From an uncultured Hyphomonas sp. (lineage in GTDB: Bacteria; Pseudomonadota; Alphaproteobacteria; Caulobacterales; Hyphomonadaceae): DNA of 64,000 bases. The DNA is taken from assembly GCF_963675305.1 (NCBI RefSeq), contig NZ_OY776147.1, positions 1,302,001 to 1,366,000 on the forward strand. The letters run 5' to 3'. Both the position numbers and the translations under genes were made by a program. The notes beneath the pieces were generated by a model, which made no database searches, was not told the DNA's origin, and saw nothing but the letters and a program-made list of their open reading frames with translations. This document shows, in pieces, positions 8,628-17,394 of this stretch (the stretch's first letter is position 1; every line of letters begins with the position of its first letter).

Positions 8628-9470
8628 TTATGCCGCGCCAATTGTTGTGCGGTGCAACAAGCGATCATGCCCGGCATACCCGCCAGTGGCCATGTGCAGC
8701 AGGCAGCGATTGTCCCACATCAACAGCATGTCAGGCTCCCATTTGTGCCTGTACTGGAATTCCGGCCGGGTTTGCCAGCGATAGAGTTCTGTTATCAGGT
8801 CCCAGCCTTCATCATGCTCCAGCCCGGCAATTCCCACGATGTAGCCGGCACAGCCGAATATGGCCTTGCGGCCAGTTTCCGGATGCGTGCGGATGATGTC
8901 GTGGCGCTCCGTTGCGTCAGCATCCGCGGATGGGCGGATGTCCATGCTGCGTCCCTTGGCTTTGTCGTCATCGCCATACATGCCGACCGGAGAGTACGCG
9001 TTTCGGGCCGAGTGAATGGCGTGACGCCCTTCGAGCTTTTGCCGCAACTCGTCCGGCATCTGCTCCAGCGCCATGTACTGATTGGCGAAAAGCGTGTCAC
9101 CGCCGCTGGGCGGGATCGTGATGCCGAATAGGCAGGTGCCGGCCGGCGGGCGCTTCTGGAAACTCCAGTCGGAGTGCCAGCTCTCGGCAAAGATCGGTGC
9201 CGTCTCGTCGGCTGCGCGTTTGACCGCGATGACGTGCGGATGTCCTTCGATCGGAGCAATGAACGGGTCATCCCCGAACGGCCCGAAGTATTGCGTAAAT
9301 CGCTCCAGGTCCGAATTGGTCATCTTCTGGTCCGGGAAAGACAGGACCTGGTGGTCCAGCCAGGCCTTCCGGATGTCAGCGATCATGTCCGTATTCAGGG
9401 GCCGGGTCAGGTCCACACCGCGCACAGTGGCGCCGCAGGCCTGCCCGGAGGGGATAATCTCCAGGCTCAT
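8628..9470 (-). CDS. TauD/TfdA-family Fe(II)/2-oxoglutarate-dependent dioxygenase
   Basis: Non-heme iron oxygenase (280 aa) that couples 2-oxoglutarate decarboxylation to hydroxylation of a substrate; family members attack taurine, alkyl sulfates or phenoxyacetates. The iron ligands are His99 and Asp101 in ESWHSDWSF and the distal His259 in NRCLLHMATGGY; Arg274 in LLHRTT is placed to bind 2-oxoglutarate. The N-terminus IIPSGQACGATVRGVDL is the normal family start. GGAGG lies about six bases before ATG 9470, which excludes the longer frame from 9500. It is probably co-transcribed with the CYP153 gene. The specific substrate is not readable; the pairing suggests an alkyl compound. Confidence 0.9.
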   Translation of the reverse strand: MSLEIIPSGQACGATVRGVDLTRPLNTDMIADIRKAWLDHQVLSFPDQKMTNSDLERFTQYFGPFGDDPFIAPIEGHPHVIAVKRAADETAPIFAESWHSDWSFQKRPPAGTCLFGITIPPSGGDTLFANQYMALEQMPDELRQKLEGRHAIHSARNAYSPVGMYGDDDKAKGRSMDIRPSADADATERHDIIRTHPETGRKAIFGCAGYIVGIAGLEHDEGWDLITELYRWQTRPEFQYRHKWEPDMLLMWDNRCLLHMATGGYAGHDRLLHRTTIGAA

Positions 9471-9529
9471 ATGCGTTTCCTCCGGCGCCCACCTTACCAC
9501 GGCGCGCCAGCTCGCCTAGAACACAGGCC

Positions 9530-10840
9530 ATGAGTGACCTGTTTGAATCTGCCGGTTTGTCAGACGGGGCCCCGCGCCCCCTCGCAGACCGGCTGCGCCC
9601 TCAGAAGCTGTCCGACGTCGTCGGGCAGGACCATCTTGTCGGTCCGGATGGCACCCTGTCGCGGATGCTGCAGGCCAAACGCCTGTCGTCCATTATCTTC
9701 TGGGGTCCGCCTGGTGTCGGGAAAACAACGATCGCCCGGCTGCTGGCGCAGGAAACCGATCTCGAATTCGAAGCGATCAGCGCGATTTTCTCTGGCGTGA
9801 AGGATCTGCGGGCGGCTTTCGACCGGGCTGAAGGCCGCCGGAAGGTTGGCAAGGGTACGCTCCTGTTTGTCGATGAGATCCATCGTTTCAACAAGGCGCA
9901 GCAGGACGGATTTCTTCCCTTTGTCGAAAGCGGCGTTGTCACCCTGGTTGGTGCCACGACAGAAAACCCCAGCTTTGAAATCAACGGCGCGTTGCTGTCA
10001 CGGTGCCAGGTGCTCGTGCTCAAGCGGCTGGAAGAGGCCGCATTGCTGGAGCTTGTCCGACGCGCCGAAGCGCTGGAAGGCCGCGCCCTGCCCGTCGTGG
10101 AGGAGGCGGTGGCGCCGATCCTCGCCATGGCGGATGGGGATGGGCGCTACCTCCTGAATATTGTCGAGCAGATCTATGCGCTTGCCGGCCCGAAGACGGT
10201 GCTGAGCCTGCCGCAAGTGACGTCCGGACTGCAGAAGCGCGCCCCGGCCTACGACAAGACGGGGGATGGCCACTACAATCTGATCTCGGCCTTGCACAAG
10301 GCTGTCAGGGGATCCGATCCCGACGCGGCACTCTACTGGTTCGCACGAATGATCGATGGCGGAGAAGACCCGCTCTACCTCGCCCGCCGCCTTGTCCGCA
10401 TGGCGAGCGAAGATGTTGGTCTGGCCGACCCAACGGCGCTGATGGTGACCAGCGAGGCAGCCCGGGCCTATGAGCGCATGGGTTCGTCGGAGGGAGAGCT
10501 GGCGCTCGCGCATGCGGTCATCCATCTCGCAACGGCGCCGAAGTCCAATGCAGCTTATGTCGCCTGGAAAGCCGCGCTCCGGTCGGCACGCGAGACGGGC
10601 AGCCTGATGCCCCCCAAGCACATTCTGAACGCACCGACCCAAATGATGAAAGATCAGGGCTATGGTGACGGTTACGCTTATGATCATGACACGGAGGAAG
10701 GTGTTTCGGGGCAGAACTATTTCCCGGATGGCATGCCCCGACAAACATTTTACCAGCCCAGAGGCGAAGGACGCGAGAAGCCGATAGCTGAACGCCTCGC
10801 ATGGATCGCCGGCATTCGGGAACGAAAGGGTGGCAAGTGA
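9530..10840 (+). CDS. rarA: replication-associated recombination ATPase RarA (MgsA)
   Basis: AAA+ ATPase (436 aa) related to clamp-loader subunits; RarA acts at stalled replication forks and binds single-strand DNA-binding protein. The N-terminus has PLADRLRPQKLSDVVGQDHL; Walker A is GPPGVGKTT at 59-67, Walker B is FVDEIHRFNK at about 113-122, and sensor 1 is LVGATTENPSFEIN. The C-terminal half carries SEDVGLADP and the tetramerisation region ending NYFPDGM, both usual for RarA/MGS101. It is translationally coupled to the following pseudouridine synthase: the last bases GTGA hold both the stop and the next start. The pairing of rarA with a pseudouridine synthase occurs in other alphaproteobacteria as far as I recall. 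Confidence 0.95.
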   Translation: MSDLFESAGLSDGAPRPLADRLRPQKLSDVVGQDHLVGPDGTLSRMLQAKRLSSIIFWGPPGVGKTTIARLLAQETDLEFEAISAIFSGVKDLRAAFDRAEGRRKVGKGTLLFVDEIHRFNKAQQDGFLPFVESGVVTLVGATTENPSFEINGALLSRCQVLVLKRLEEAALLELVRRAEALEGRALPVVEEAVAPILAMADGDGRYLLNIVEQIYALAGPKTVLSLPQVTSGLQKRAPAYDKTGDGHYNLISALHKAVRGSDPDAALYWFARMIDGGEDPLYLARRLVRMASEDVGLADPTALMVTSEAARAYERMGSSEGELALAHAVIHLATAPKSNAAYVAWKAALRSARETGSLMPPKHILNAPTQMMKDQGYGDGYAYDHDTEEGVSGQNYFPDGMPRQTFYQPRGEGREKPIAERLAWIAGIRERKGGK

Positions 10841-11568
10841 CACGGAACCGTCCGGTCGAGAAGGTCAGTGCGGAGGACGCCGCTTTTGTGCGGGGGCTTG
10901 TGATCCACGAAGACGACAAGGTCATCGTCTTTGACAAACCGTCAGGCCTCGCCGTTCAGGGCGGTGGGGGTGTCGAGCGGTCGCTGGATGGATTGCTGGC
11001 GGCATTCGCCAGATCCAACGGAAAACGTCCGCGCCTCGTACATCGCCTCGATAGGGGAACCTCGGGCGTGGTGATCACTGCACGGACCCAGCCAGCGGCT
11101 GCATTCCTGTCTGAAGAGTTTGCAGCCCGCCGGACCGAGAAAATCTATCTGGCCCTTGTGCGGGGTGTCCTGCCGCCCGCAGATAGCGGAATCCTGAAGA
11201 CGCCACTGGTAAAAGTCGAAGAAGGCGGTCGGCCGCGTATGATCGCTTCAAAGCCTGACCGCAAAGGCTCGCAGGCTGCGACAACGCACTGGCAGATACT
11301 TGCCCGGAACGGAGATGCGGCGCTGGTGGAGGCGCGTCCGGAAACCGGCAGGATGCATCAGATCCGGGCGCACCTTTCCATGGCAGGCATGCCAATACTT
11401 GGGGACTGGCTGTATGGCACGGGCGCTGAAAGCGCCCCGCGTCTCATGCTGCATGCCAGAAGACTGTCGATCCGGCACCCGGATGGAAACGAGATGCATT
11501 TTGAAGCGCCAATCCCGAAAGACTTCGCAGCGCTTGCGGCAGAGCTGGGGCTTCAGTCCGGCTTGTAA
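10837..11568 (+). CDS. RluA-family pseudouridine synthase lacking an S4 domain
   Basis: Isomerises a uridine to pseudouridine in rRNA or tRNA. The catalytic block HRLDRGTSGVVITA contains the essential Asp; upstream FDKPSGLAVQGG and downstream ETGRMHQIRAHLSMAGMPI complete the family pattern. The protein is about 243 residues from the GTG at 10837, and the usual N-terminal S4 RNA-binding domain of RluC/RluD is missing. I chose GTG 10837 because it overlaps the rarA stop (GTGA) and has AAAGGGTGG upstream; the longer frame from 10801 would run far into rarA. The 3' end overlaps the convergent epimerase gene by 16 bases. The target position is unknown. Confidence 0.88.
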   Translation: MTRNRPVEKVSAEDAAFVRGLVIHEDDKVIVFDKPSGLAVQGGGGVERSLDGLLAAFARSNGKRPRLVHRLDRGTSGVVITARTQPAAAFLSEEFAARRTEKIYLALVRGVLPPADSGILKTPLVKVEEGGRPRMIASKPDRKGSQAATTHWQILARNGDAALVEARPETGRMHQIRAHLSMAGMPILGDWLYGTGAESAPRLMLHARRLSIRHPDGNEMHFEAPIPKDFAALAAELGLQSGL

Positions 11569-12557
11569 TAGCTGCGGTACCAATCGACGAAGGACTCAAT
11601 GCCGCGCTGAACATCCGTTGTGGGGACATATCCGGTCAGCGCCTTAAGCAGGCTGACGTCCGCATAGGTCTGCTTCACGTCGCCCGGCTGCATGTCGAGC
11701 ATGTTCTTGACGGCCTTTTTGCCAATGGCGCGTTCAATCGCTTCAATATAGTCCATCAAGCGGACGGGCGCAGCGTGGCCGATATTCACCAGCCGATATG
11801 GGGCGACCGGGCTCAGGGAGTCGTTTCGTGTGACCGGCTGTCCGGCAACGGGTGGTGTGTCGATCAGGCGGCGGATCGCTTCAACAAGGTCATCGATATA
11901 GGTGAAGTCGCGCATCAGGTCGCCATGATTGTAGACGTCTATCGGCTCACCCTTGAAGATACGGTTGGTGAAAAGGAAGAAGGCCATGTCCGGCCGGCCC
12001 CATGGTCCATACACGCTGAAGAAGCGGAGCAGGGTGGTCGGCGTGCCGTAGAGGTGGGAGTGGCTGTGCGCGATCAGTTCGCTGGACAGTTTGGAGGCGG
12101 CATAAATCGTCAGCGGGTGCGGCGCCGGATCCGTCTCTTCGAACGGGAACTTCTGGTTCGCGCCGTATGCGGACGAAGTGGACGCAAGGACGAGGTGTTT
12201 GGTTTCGTGCTGCCGGGCCAGTTCAATCACATTGAACGACCCGACTATGTTTGAGGAAATATATTCGCGGGGGTGTTCCAGACTGTAGCGGACACCGGCT
12301 TGCGCCGCGAGGTGGACGACAACATCCGGCATGCTGTCGCGAAAGGCTTCCGTCATGGCCGCCTCATCTTCCACTTTCACTTCGTGCATTCGGAAGTTGT
12401 CGTAGGCGTCCAGCCGTTTTACCCGGTCGCGCTTCAGCGAAACATCATAATAGGCGGAGAAGCAGTCGACGCCCGTCACCTCGTGGCCTTCCTTCACGAG
12501 ACGCAAGGACAATTCATTGCCGATGAAGCCGGCTGCGCCGGTGACGAGAACTTTCAT
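11553..12557 (-). CDS. NAD-dependent nucleotide-sugar epimerase (UDP-glucuronate 4-epimerase type)
   Basis: Short-chain dehydrogenase of the extended type (334 aa), interconverting UDP-sugars for surface polysaccharide. The NAD-binding motif GAAGFIG sits at residues 7-13 and the catalytic Tyr-Lys pair lies in YAASKLSSELIAH. The segment ending in LRFFSVYGPWGRPDMA and the downstream MRDFTYIDDLVEAI are hallmarks of UDP-glucuronate 4-epimerases (LpsL/WbpP-like) rather than GalE. The ATG at 12557 opens directly on KVLVTGAAGF; the longer frame to 12629 adds only non-conserved residues. It overlaps the convergent pseudouridine synthase gene by 16 bases. It may feed the polysaccharide genes at the left of the window. 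Confidence 0.9.
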   Translation of the reverse strand: MKVLVTGAAGFIGNELSLRLVKEGHEVTGVDCFSAYYDVSLKRDRVKRLDAYDNFRMHEVKVEDEAAMTEAFRDSMPDVVVHLAAQAGVRYSLEHPREYISSNIVGSFNVIELARQHETKHLVLASTSSAYGANQKFPFEETDPAPHPLTIYAASKLSSELIAHSHSHLYGTPTTLLRFFSVYGPWGRPDMAFFLFTNRIFKGEPIDVYNHGDLMRDFTYIDDLVEAIRRLIDTPPVAGQPVTRNDSLSPVAPYRLVNIGHAAPVRLMDYIEAIERAIGKKAVKNMLDMQPGDVKQTYADVSLLKALTGYVPTTDVQRGIESFVDWYRSYYKPD

Positions 12558-12629
12558 ACCTGTGACCTGTTTTGCCTTCCGGGCTATATGATCGCCGTCA
12601 TCCGTACAAGCACGTGAAGCCGTAACCAA

Positions 12630-12661
12630 GAAAGGCCTTCCGATGCTTCGAAAGGCCTTTC
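12630..12661 (-). terminator. hairpin downstream of sppA
   Basis: A perfect 10-base-pair inverted repeat (GAAAGGCCTT and its complement, 12-base loop) starts 29 bases after the sppA stop and before the next leftward gene. Read on the minus strand it is followed by the short T-rich TTTCTTGGTT. It is a plausible terminator, or at least a transcript-end stabiliser, separating sppA from the epimerase. Confidence 0.6.
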
Positions 12662-12689
12662 CAATTCAGAAATGGGCTGGCGCCGCGGC

Positions 12690-14462
12690 TTACCGCTCGC
12701 GGATGCGCGGCCCCATGGCCTGCGCTTCGCCGGAGCTGAGGGCTCGGGCCGTGGCCAGTTCCTCCAGCAGGACCTGAACCCGCTTGTCGTCTGTCAGGCT
12801 GGAAATGGCAGCCATCGACTCGGCCGTTTCCGCAGATGCGCCGAACAGGCTTTCCAGGGCTTCGAAGCCGGACTTGCGGTGCGGGTAGTAGATCAGGCGT
12901 GGTGTCGTGTCCGCGTCGATGCCTGCCAGTTCCTTCGCTTTGGCAATCGCGTCAGTATAGGATCCGATCTCGTCGACCAGGCCGCGTTCGAGGGCGTCTT
13001 CGCCGCTCCAGACGTGACCTCTGGCAACCTCGTTCACTTCGTCGAAGGTCATGCCGCGGCCTTCAGCGACGATGCCGACGAAACGGTCATATCCGCGTTT
13101 GAGCGATGCTTTGACCTCGGCCTCCTGTTCGGGAGTGAACCGGTCCATGCCGTATGCATCGGCAAATTCGCCGCCGACCGAGATCGTGTCGAACGTGATG
13201 CCCAGCTTGTTGAAGCCGCCGGCGAGGGCGAACTTGCCGCCGAAGATACCGATGGACCCTGTGATCGTGGAGCGGTTGGCGACGATATAGTCGGCGCCTG
13301 CCGAGACGTAGTATCCACCCGAAGCCGCCAATGAGCCCATGGAGACCACGACCGGCTTGCCGTCTGCCTGAACCCGTTCAATGGCGTTCCAGATCTGGTC
13401 AGAAGCGGTCGGGGAACCTCCGGGGCTGTCGACGCGGAACACGATGGCTTTCACCTTGTCGTTCTTGCCGGCATCGAGAATGGCCCGGGCGACCGTGTCC
13501 GAAGCGAACGCCGGTGCGGATTCGAAGGGGGAGCCACCATTGGCGCTTCCAGTCACAACCGCACCTTCTCCGCCGACAATGGCGATTGCCGGCGCCTTCA
13601 GCGGAAGGGAAGGCGGGGTGTAGCTGGCGAGGTCCATGAACTCGGCGCCTTTGCCTGCCTTTTCCTTTGCGGCCTCTTCGGCTTCTTCGGGATAGCCTTC
13701 CTTGTCCATCAGCTTGTTGGCGATGGCCTGCTCCGACGTCATCGGACCGCTTTCCAGAAGCGCTTTGACATCCGCAACCGACAGGTCGCGATCTGCTGCA
13801 ATGTCATCCAGCGACTGCGTCCAGAGGGATTCGGCCAGCTGGGTCATCGCTTCGCGGTGAGGCTCGGTGTAGCTGGTCTCATTATAGGAGTTTGGCGCAT
13901 TCTTGTATTCGTAGAAGGGATAGATTTCCGGGGTGACGTCGATCTTGTCGAACAGGCCCTTGAGGAATTCCGTCTCGAACGTCACGCCAGCCGCGAAGAC
14001 TTCGGAGCCGGGCTGGATCCAGACTTCATCCGCCGGTGTGATCGAGCGCAGGGCTGACGGGCCGCCAACACCAAAGGCACCTTGCGTATGCGCAATCACG
14101 AACTTTCCGGAGTCTCGGAAACTGAGCAGTGCTTCACGCAATTCTTCTGCGCGGGAGCTCCCAATGCCGACTGTTGCGCCTCTCAGATAGAGGCCTTTCA
14201 CCGAGTCGTCCGTTTCAGCTGCCTGAAGTTTGGTCAAAAGGTCTACAAAACCGGGCGTTTCTGAAAAAGCTGCAAATCCGCTGACAGGGGCCTGATCCGT
14301 GTATTCGGCGTTCAGGTCGAGCGAGAGAATGATGTTGTCCGGCGCATCGGGTGCAGAGGACGCTGCGCTGAAAATGATTCCGACGAAGAAGATCGCCATC
14401 AGGATCAGGAAGATGAACATGGCGACGAGGGCACCTGCCATCGACAGGAAAAAAGTTTTCAT
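12690..14462 (-). CDS. sppA: signal peptide peptidase SppA, 67-kDa type
   Basis: Inner-membrane serine protease that clears signal peptides after cleavage. From ATG 14462 it has 590 residues: an N-terminal membrane anchor at about 8-33, then two tandem ClpP-like domains. The catalytic Lys187 lies in YEYKNAPN of the first domain and Ser381 in GSLAASGGYY of the second, the Lys-Ser dyad arrangement of the E. coli-type long enzyme. VFRVDSPGGSP is the second-domain oxyanion segment. GGAG precedes the start by about ten bases, and the upstream in-frame codon at 14489 is less likely. A 10-bp hairpin follows the stop. It is a single gene with no obvious operon partner. Confidence 0.95.
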   Translation of the reverse strand: MKTFFLSMAGALVAMFIFLILMAIFFVGIIFSAASSAPDAPDNIILSLDLNAEYTDQAPVSGFAAFSETPGFVDLLTKLQAAETDDSVKGLYLRGATVGIGSSRAEELREALLSFRDSGKFVIAHTQGAFGVGGPSALRSITPADEVWIQPGSEVFAAGVTFETEFLKGLFDKIDVTPEIYPFYEYKNAPNSYNETSYTEPHREAMTQLAESLWTQSLDDIAADRDLSVADVKALLESGPMTSEQAIANKLMDKEGYPEEAEEAAKEKAGKGAEFMDLASYTPPSLPLKAPAIAIVGGEGAVVTGSANGGSPFESAPAFASDTVARAILDAGKNDKVKAIVFRVDSPGGSPTASDQIWNAIERVQADGKPVVVSMGSLAASGGYYVSAGADYIVANRSTITGSIGIFGGKFALAGGFNKLGITFDTISVGGEFADAYGMDRFTPEQEAEVKASLKRGYDRFVGIVAEGRGMTFDEVNEVARGHVWSGEDALERGLVDEIGSYTDAIAKAKELAGIDADTTPRLIYYPHRKSGFEALESLFGASAETAESMAAISSLTDDKRVQVLLEELATARALSSGEAQAMGPRIRER

Positions 14463-14656
14463 TGGGGTGTGGTCTCCGGTTCTGACCAATGGGCGATGTT
14501 ACGCTGATATTGTCGATTATCGATAAAATGTAAAGGTCAGGCTCTGCTGAGAGGCGAAATTTGCAGCAAATCACACATATAGAGAAAGAACTGCTGGAAA
14601 GCGGTGCGAACGGGTGTTGCCAGCGATACAAAGAGTGGCTATCTCGGCGCCTCCGT

Positions 14657-14731
14657 TGGGGTGTCGCCAAGTGGTAAGGCACCGGTTTTTGGTACCGGCA
14701 TTCCCAGGTTCGAATCCTGGCACCCCAGCCA
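14657..14731 (+). tRNA. tRNA-Gln (anticodon TTG)
   Basis: A 75-base cloverleaf including an encoded 3' CCA. The acceptor stem pairs TGGGGTG with CACCCCA, giving the U1-A72 pair typical of glutamine tRNAs. The anticodon stem CCGGT/ACCGG encloses the loop TTTTGGT, placing TTG at positions 34-36. The T arm CCAGG-TTCGAAT-CCTGG is perfect and the D arm contains AAGTGGTAAGG. The discriminator base is G. No other tRNA gene is adjacent. Confidence 0.97.
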
Positions 14732-15162
14732 CCCTTTCCCGTCTATTTCCGTACATGGCTGTTTCCGGACAGGTTTGCGCCCGGCGCCTGACTGATCTAG
14801 CACGTCTGCACTGCAGCCGACGTGTTGCGTTCGAGCGGGCGCCGGATATTTTCTAAATGAATCGTAAAGCCTTGTTGATCGTGTCACAGAGGGTTGTTAG
14901 CGTCTGGTTTCACAGCTAAGGGCTTTGCCGCGGGCCTGCCAGAAGGCGGGCCTATCAGGGATCAATGACAGAGGACGGACAACGTCCCGAAAAACTCAGG
15001 GGAGGTGTTGGGCGGTCTCCGTCTCTCTGCTTCCAAGGGAACTTGCCTCGTTTGTGTGTGAGGCACTGTAAGGACCGGGACGCTCTCGCTAGCAGAGTGC
15101 CCGAATGTCGGATTTCCCGCGCAACACCAGCGCGACCGTTTGGAGAGTGAGAGGCAAACCTC
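14732..15162. other. 431-base non-coding stretch between tRNA-Gln and the DUF3450 operon
   Basis: I see no convincing gene here. A 61-codon frame from 14965 has no family signal. The stretch should hold the end of the tRNA transcript and the promoter and leader of the downstream TonB cluster. Two hairpins are visible: an 8-pair stem at 14933-14952 (GGCCTGCC, AGAA loop, GGCGGGCC, one G-U pair) and a 10-pair stem with one bulged A at 15076-15103. The second lies 60 bases before the DUF3450 start and could be part of a structured leader. TTGATC at 14875 is a possible -35, but its -10 is poor. Confidence 0.4.
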
Positions 15163-15930
15163 ATGAAGAAACTTCTGTCACCAGCTCGCGGCGTGATTGC
15201 CGCGGCGCTTATCGCAGGACTGGCCATCCCGGCCCAGGCCCAGTTGCGCCAGGCGCTCGATGTGGGCGAACAGGCGACCCGCCGAGCTGAGCAGGTCCAG
15301 AACCAGATCAACCAGCTGGACGACGAGCGTACCGACATGGTCCGCGAGTATCGTACGCTCCTGCAGCGCCGCGACGCCGCAGATCTGTACGCAAAACAGC
15401 AGGAACTGGTTGTTGCCTCGCAGCGCGAAGAGATTGTCTCACTGACCGAGCAGCTCGGCTCGATCGATGACATCACCGCACAGACCGTCCCGATGCTTCT
15501 CAGCATGGTCGAGGATCTGAAAACTTTCGTCGCTGCCGACCTGCCGTTCAAAACGGTTGAGCGTTCTGCGCGTCTTGAAGCCCTGGACGGCGTCATGGCC
15601 CAGCCGGACGTCACCCCGGCCGAACAGTATCGCCTCATCATGGAAGCCTATCAGGCTGAAATGGAATACGGCCGCACGATCAGCACGTGGCAGGAAGAAA
15701 TCGACATCGACGGTAACCCGACGACTGTCGACATGTTCCTTTATGGCCGCGTCGCGCTCGTCTATCTGGCACCGAACGGCAAAGCCGCCCGGTACAACCG
15801 CACCACCGGTTCCTGGGAAGCGCTTCCGGGCAAGTATGTCTCCGACATCCAGAAAGCCATCCGCGTGGCGCAAGCCAAGGCACAGCAGACCGTGCTGTTC
15901 GCCCCGGTCCAGAAGTTCCAGGTCCAGTAA
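15163..15930 (+). CDS. DUF3450 periplasmic coiled-coil protein of a TonB/ExbB cluster
   Basis: Secreted protein of 255 residues. The signal peptide ends at about residue 26 (IPAQA before QLRQ). Residues 30-105 are strongly heptad-like (QATRRAEQVQNQINQLDDER, later YAKQQELVVASQREEIVSL) and should form a long coiled coil. A C-terminal globular part contains GRVALVYLAPNGKAARY. This domain pattern is DUF3450, which in proteobacteria is repeatedly encoded just upstream of ExbB-like, ExbB, ExbD and TonB genes, as here. Its exact function is not established; location suggests a periplasmic partner of the ExbB-like protein that follows 33 bases later. GAGAG precedes the ATG. Confidence 0.9.
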   Translation: MKKLLSPARGVIAAALIAGLAIPAQAQLRQALDVGEQATRRAEQVQNQINQLDDERTDMVREYRTLLQRRDAADLYAKQQELVVASQREEIVSLTEQLGSIDDITAQTVPMLLSMVEDLKTFVAADLPFKTVERSARLEALDGVMAQPDVTPAEQYRLIMEAYQAEMEYGRTISTWQEEIDIDGNPTTVDMFLYGRVALVYLAPNGKAARYNRTTGSWEALPGKYVSDIQKAIRVAQAKAQQTVLFAPVQKFQVQ

Positions 15931-15963
15931 GGCCAGGCTCAGAGAACTAAGAGGAAAACCGTA

Positions 15964-17358
15964 ATGTTGAATTTCAAATCCTCGCTGAAGGCTCTGGGTG
16001 CAGCATCGCTGCTCGGCCTTAGCGCAATGACGATCGCCGCACCGGCGTCCGCTCAGTCCCTCGCAGACGTGCTCAAGCGCGTTCAAGCTGACTCCAACGA
16101 GATGACCGCTGAAAATGCCCAGCGTCTGAAAGAGTTCCAGCAAGACAAGAACGCCCAGGAAGCCAAAATGGCTGAAGCCCGGGGCGCTCTGAACGCTGCT
16201 GAAGCTCGCGGCCGTGCCCTCGGTGCCGAGTTTGATGCGAACGAAGCCACTCTGGCCGATCTGGAATCCCAGGTCACCGCACAGGCTGGCGACTTCCAGG
16301 AACTGCTTGGTCAGTTCCGCTCGGCCGCTGGCGAGACCATGCCGGAAATTGCGAACTCCTTCGCAAACTTCGACTATCAGGGCCGCGTTGAAGGCATCGC
16401 CGAAATCGCAGAAGCCCGCACGCTTCCGAACCGCGCTCAGCTTGAGCGTCTTCCGAAAGCAATCCTTCAGGAAATGATTGCCCAGTCCGAAGTGAAGACT
16501 TTCACCGCCACGGTTGACGGTGTCGGTCCGGACGCTTCGAACGCTGATGTCGAACTGATGCGCGTGGGTGTGTTCACCGCCGCAACGACCGACGGCGTGA
16601 AATTCGTCGAGGTCAAAAAGAAAGACAACGGCGACACATTCCTCCAGGCGTTCAAGACCCAGCCGGCTGGTTCCTATGCTGGTGCAATGAAGTCGCTCAT
16701 CAATGCCGGTCCCGACCAGCTCGTCCGCGCGCCGGTCGACCCGTCGAAAGGTAACCTGTTCGGCATCCTCGGCGACCTGCCGGTCCTCAGCGACCGTATC
16801 AAGCAGGGTGGCCCGGTTGGTGCTGTCATCATGTTCCTGCTGGCAATCGGCCTGCTGATCGGCTTCTACAAGATGTTCACCCTGTTCACGATGGGCGGCT
16901 CCATGCGCAAGACGGCGAAAACCCGTCAGGCTGGCGACGGCAACCCGCTGGCACGCCTGTTCGAAACCTACGAACAGAACCGCGGTTCCGACATCGAGAC
17001 CCTCGAACTCAAGCTGGACGAACAGATCCTGCGTGAATCGCCGCGTATCGAACGCTTCAACGACATCGTGAAAGTCCTGTCGGCTGTTTCTCCGCTGCTC
17101 GGCCTTCTCGGTACCGTTATCGGTATGATCATCACCTTTACGTCGATCACCATCTACGGTGCCGGCGATCCGAAGCTGATGGCTGGCGGTATCTCGGTTG
17201 CTCTTATGACAACCGTGTTCGGTCTCGTTTCCGCTATCCCGCTTCTGCTGGTCCACGCGATCATCGCTTCGATGGCTCGCGGTAATCAGCAGATTCTCGA
17301 CGAGCAGGCTGCTGGCCTGATCGCTGAGAAGGCGGAATCCCTGCGTGGTGCGGCGTAA
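15964..17358 (+). CDS. long MotA/TolQ/ExbB-family proton-channel protein with periplasmic coiled-coil domain
   Basis: Inner-membrane motor protein (464 aa), much longer than classical ExbB. A signal peptide (1-31, ending APASAQ) is followed by a periplasmic coiled-coil region at about 35-130 and a globular stretch to about 275. The first membrane span is about 284-304 (GAVIMFLLAIGLLIGF), and the MotA/ExbB core follows with spans near 372-395 (SPLLGLLGTVIGMIITF) and 405-435 (ISVALMTTVFGLVSAIPLLL). The TolQ/ExbB core motif LLGLLGTV is intact. This architecture belongs to the TonB2-type systems, where it works with DUF3450 and a normal-sized ExbB. Its stop is followed 36 bases later by that ExbB. 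It should conduct protons and couple to a TonB. Confidence 0.9.
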   Translation: MLNFKSSLKALGAASLLGLSAMTIAAPASAQSLADVLKRVQADSNEMTAENAQRLKEFQQDKNAQEAKMAEARGALNAAEARGRALGAEFDANEATLADLESQVTAQAGDFQELLGQFRSAAGETMPEIANSFANFDYQGRVEGIAEIAEARTLPNRAQLERLPKAILQEMIAQSEVKTFTATVDGVGPDASNADVELMRVGVFTAATTDGVKFVEVKKKDNGDTFLQAFKTQPAGSYAGAMKSLINAGPDQLVRAPVDPSKGNLFGILGDLPVLSDRIKQGGPVGAVIMFLLAIGLLIGFYKMFTLFTMGGSMRKTAKTRQAGDGNPLARLFETYEQNRGSDIETLELKLDEQILRESPRIERFNDIVKVLSAVSPLLGLLGTVIGMIITFTSITIYGAGDPKLMAGGISVALMTTVFGLVSAIPLLLVHAIIASMARGNQQILDEQAAGLIAEKAESLRGAA

Positions 17359-17394
17359 GCCGCTCCCCGTAGCCTCAACTGAGGAGGAGCCCGT

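Noticed and set aside
14965..15150. A 61-codon frame upstream of DUF3450
   Set aside because: No ribosome site and no family signal; composition resembles translated non-coding DNA, and it overlaps the hairpin at 15076-15103.
15439..17256. A 605-codon minus-strand frame over the DUF3450 and long ExbB genes
   Set aside because: Antisense to two genes with clear signal peptides and family motifs; no ribosome site or domain of its own.
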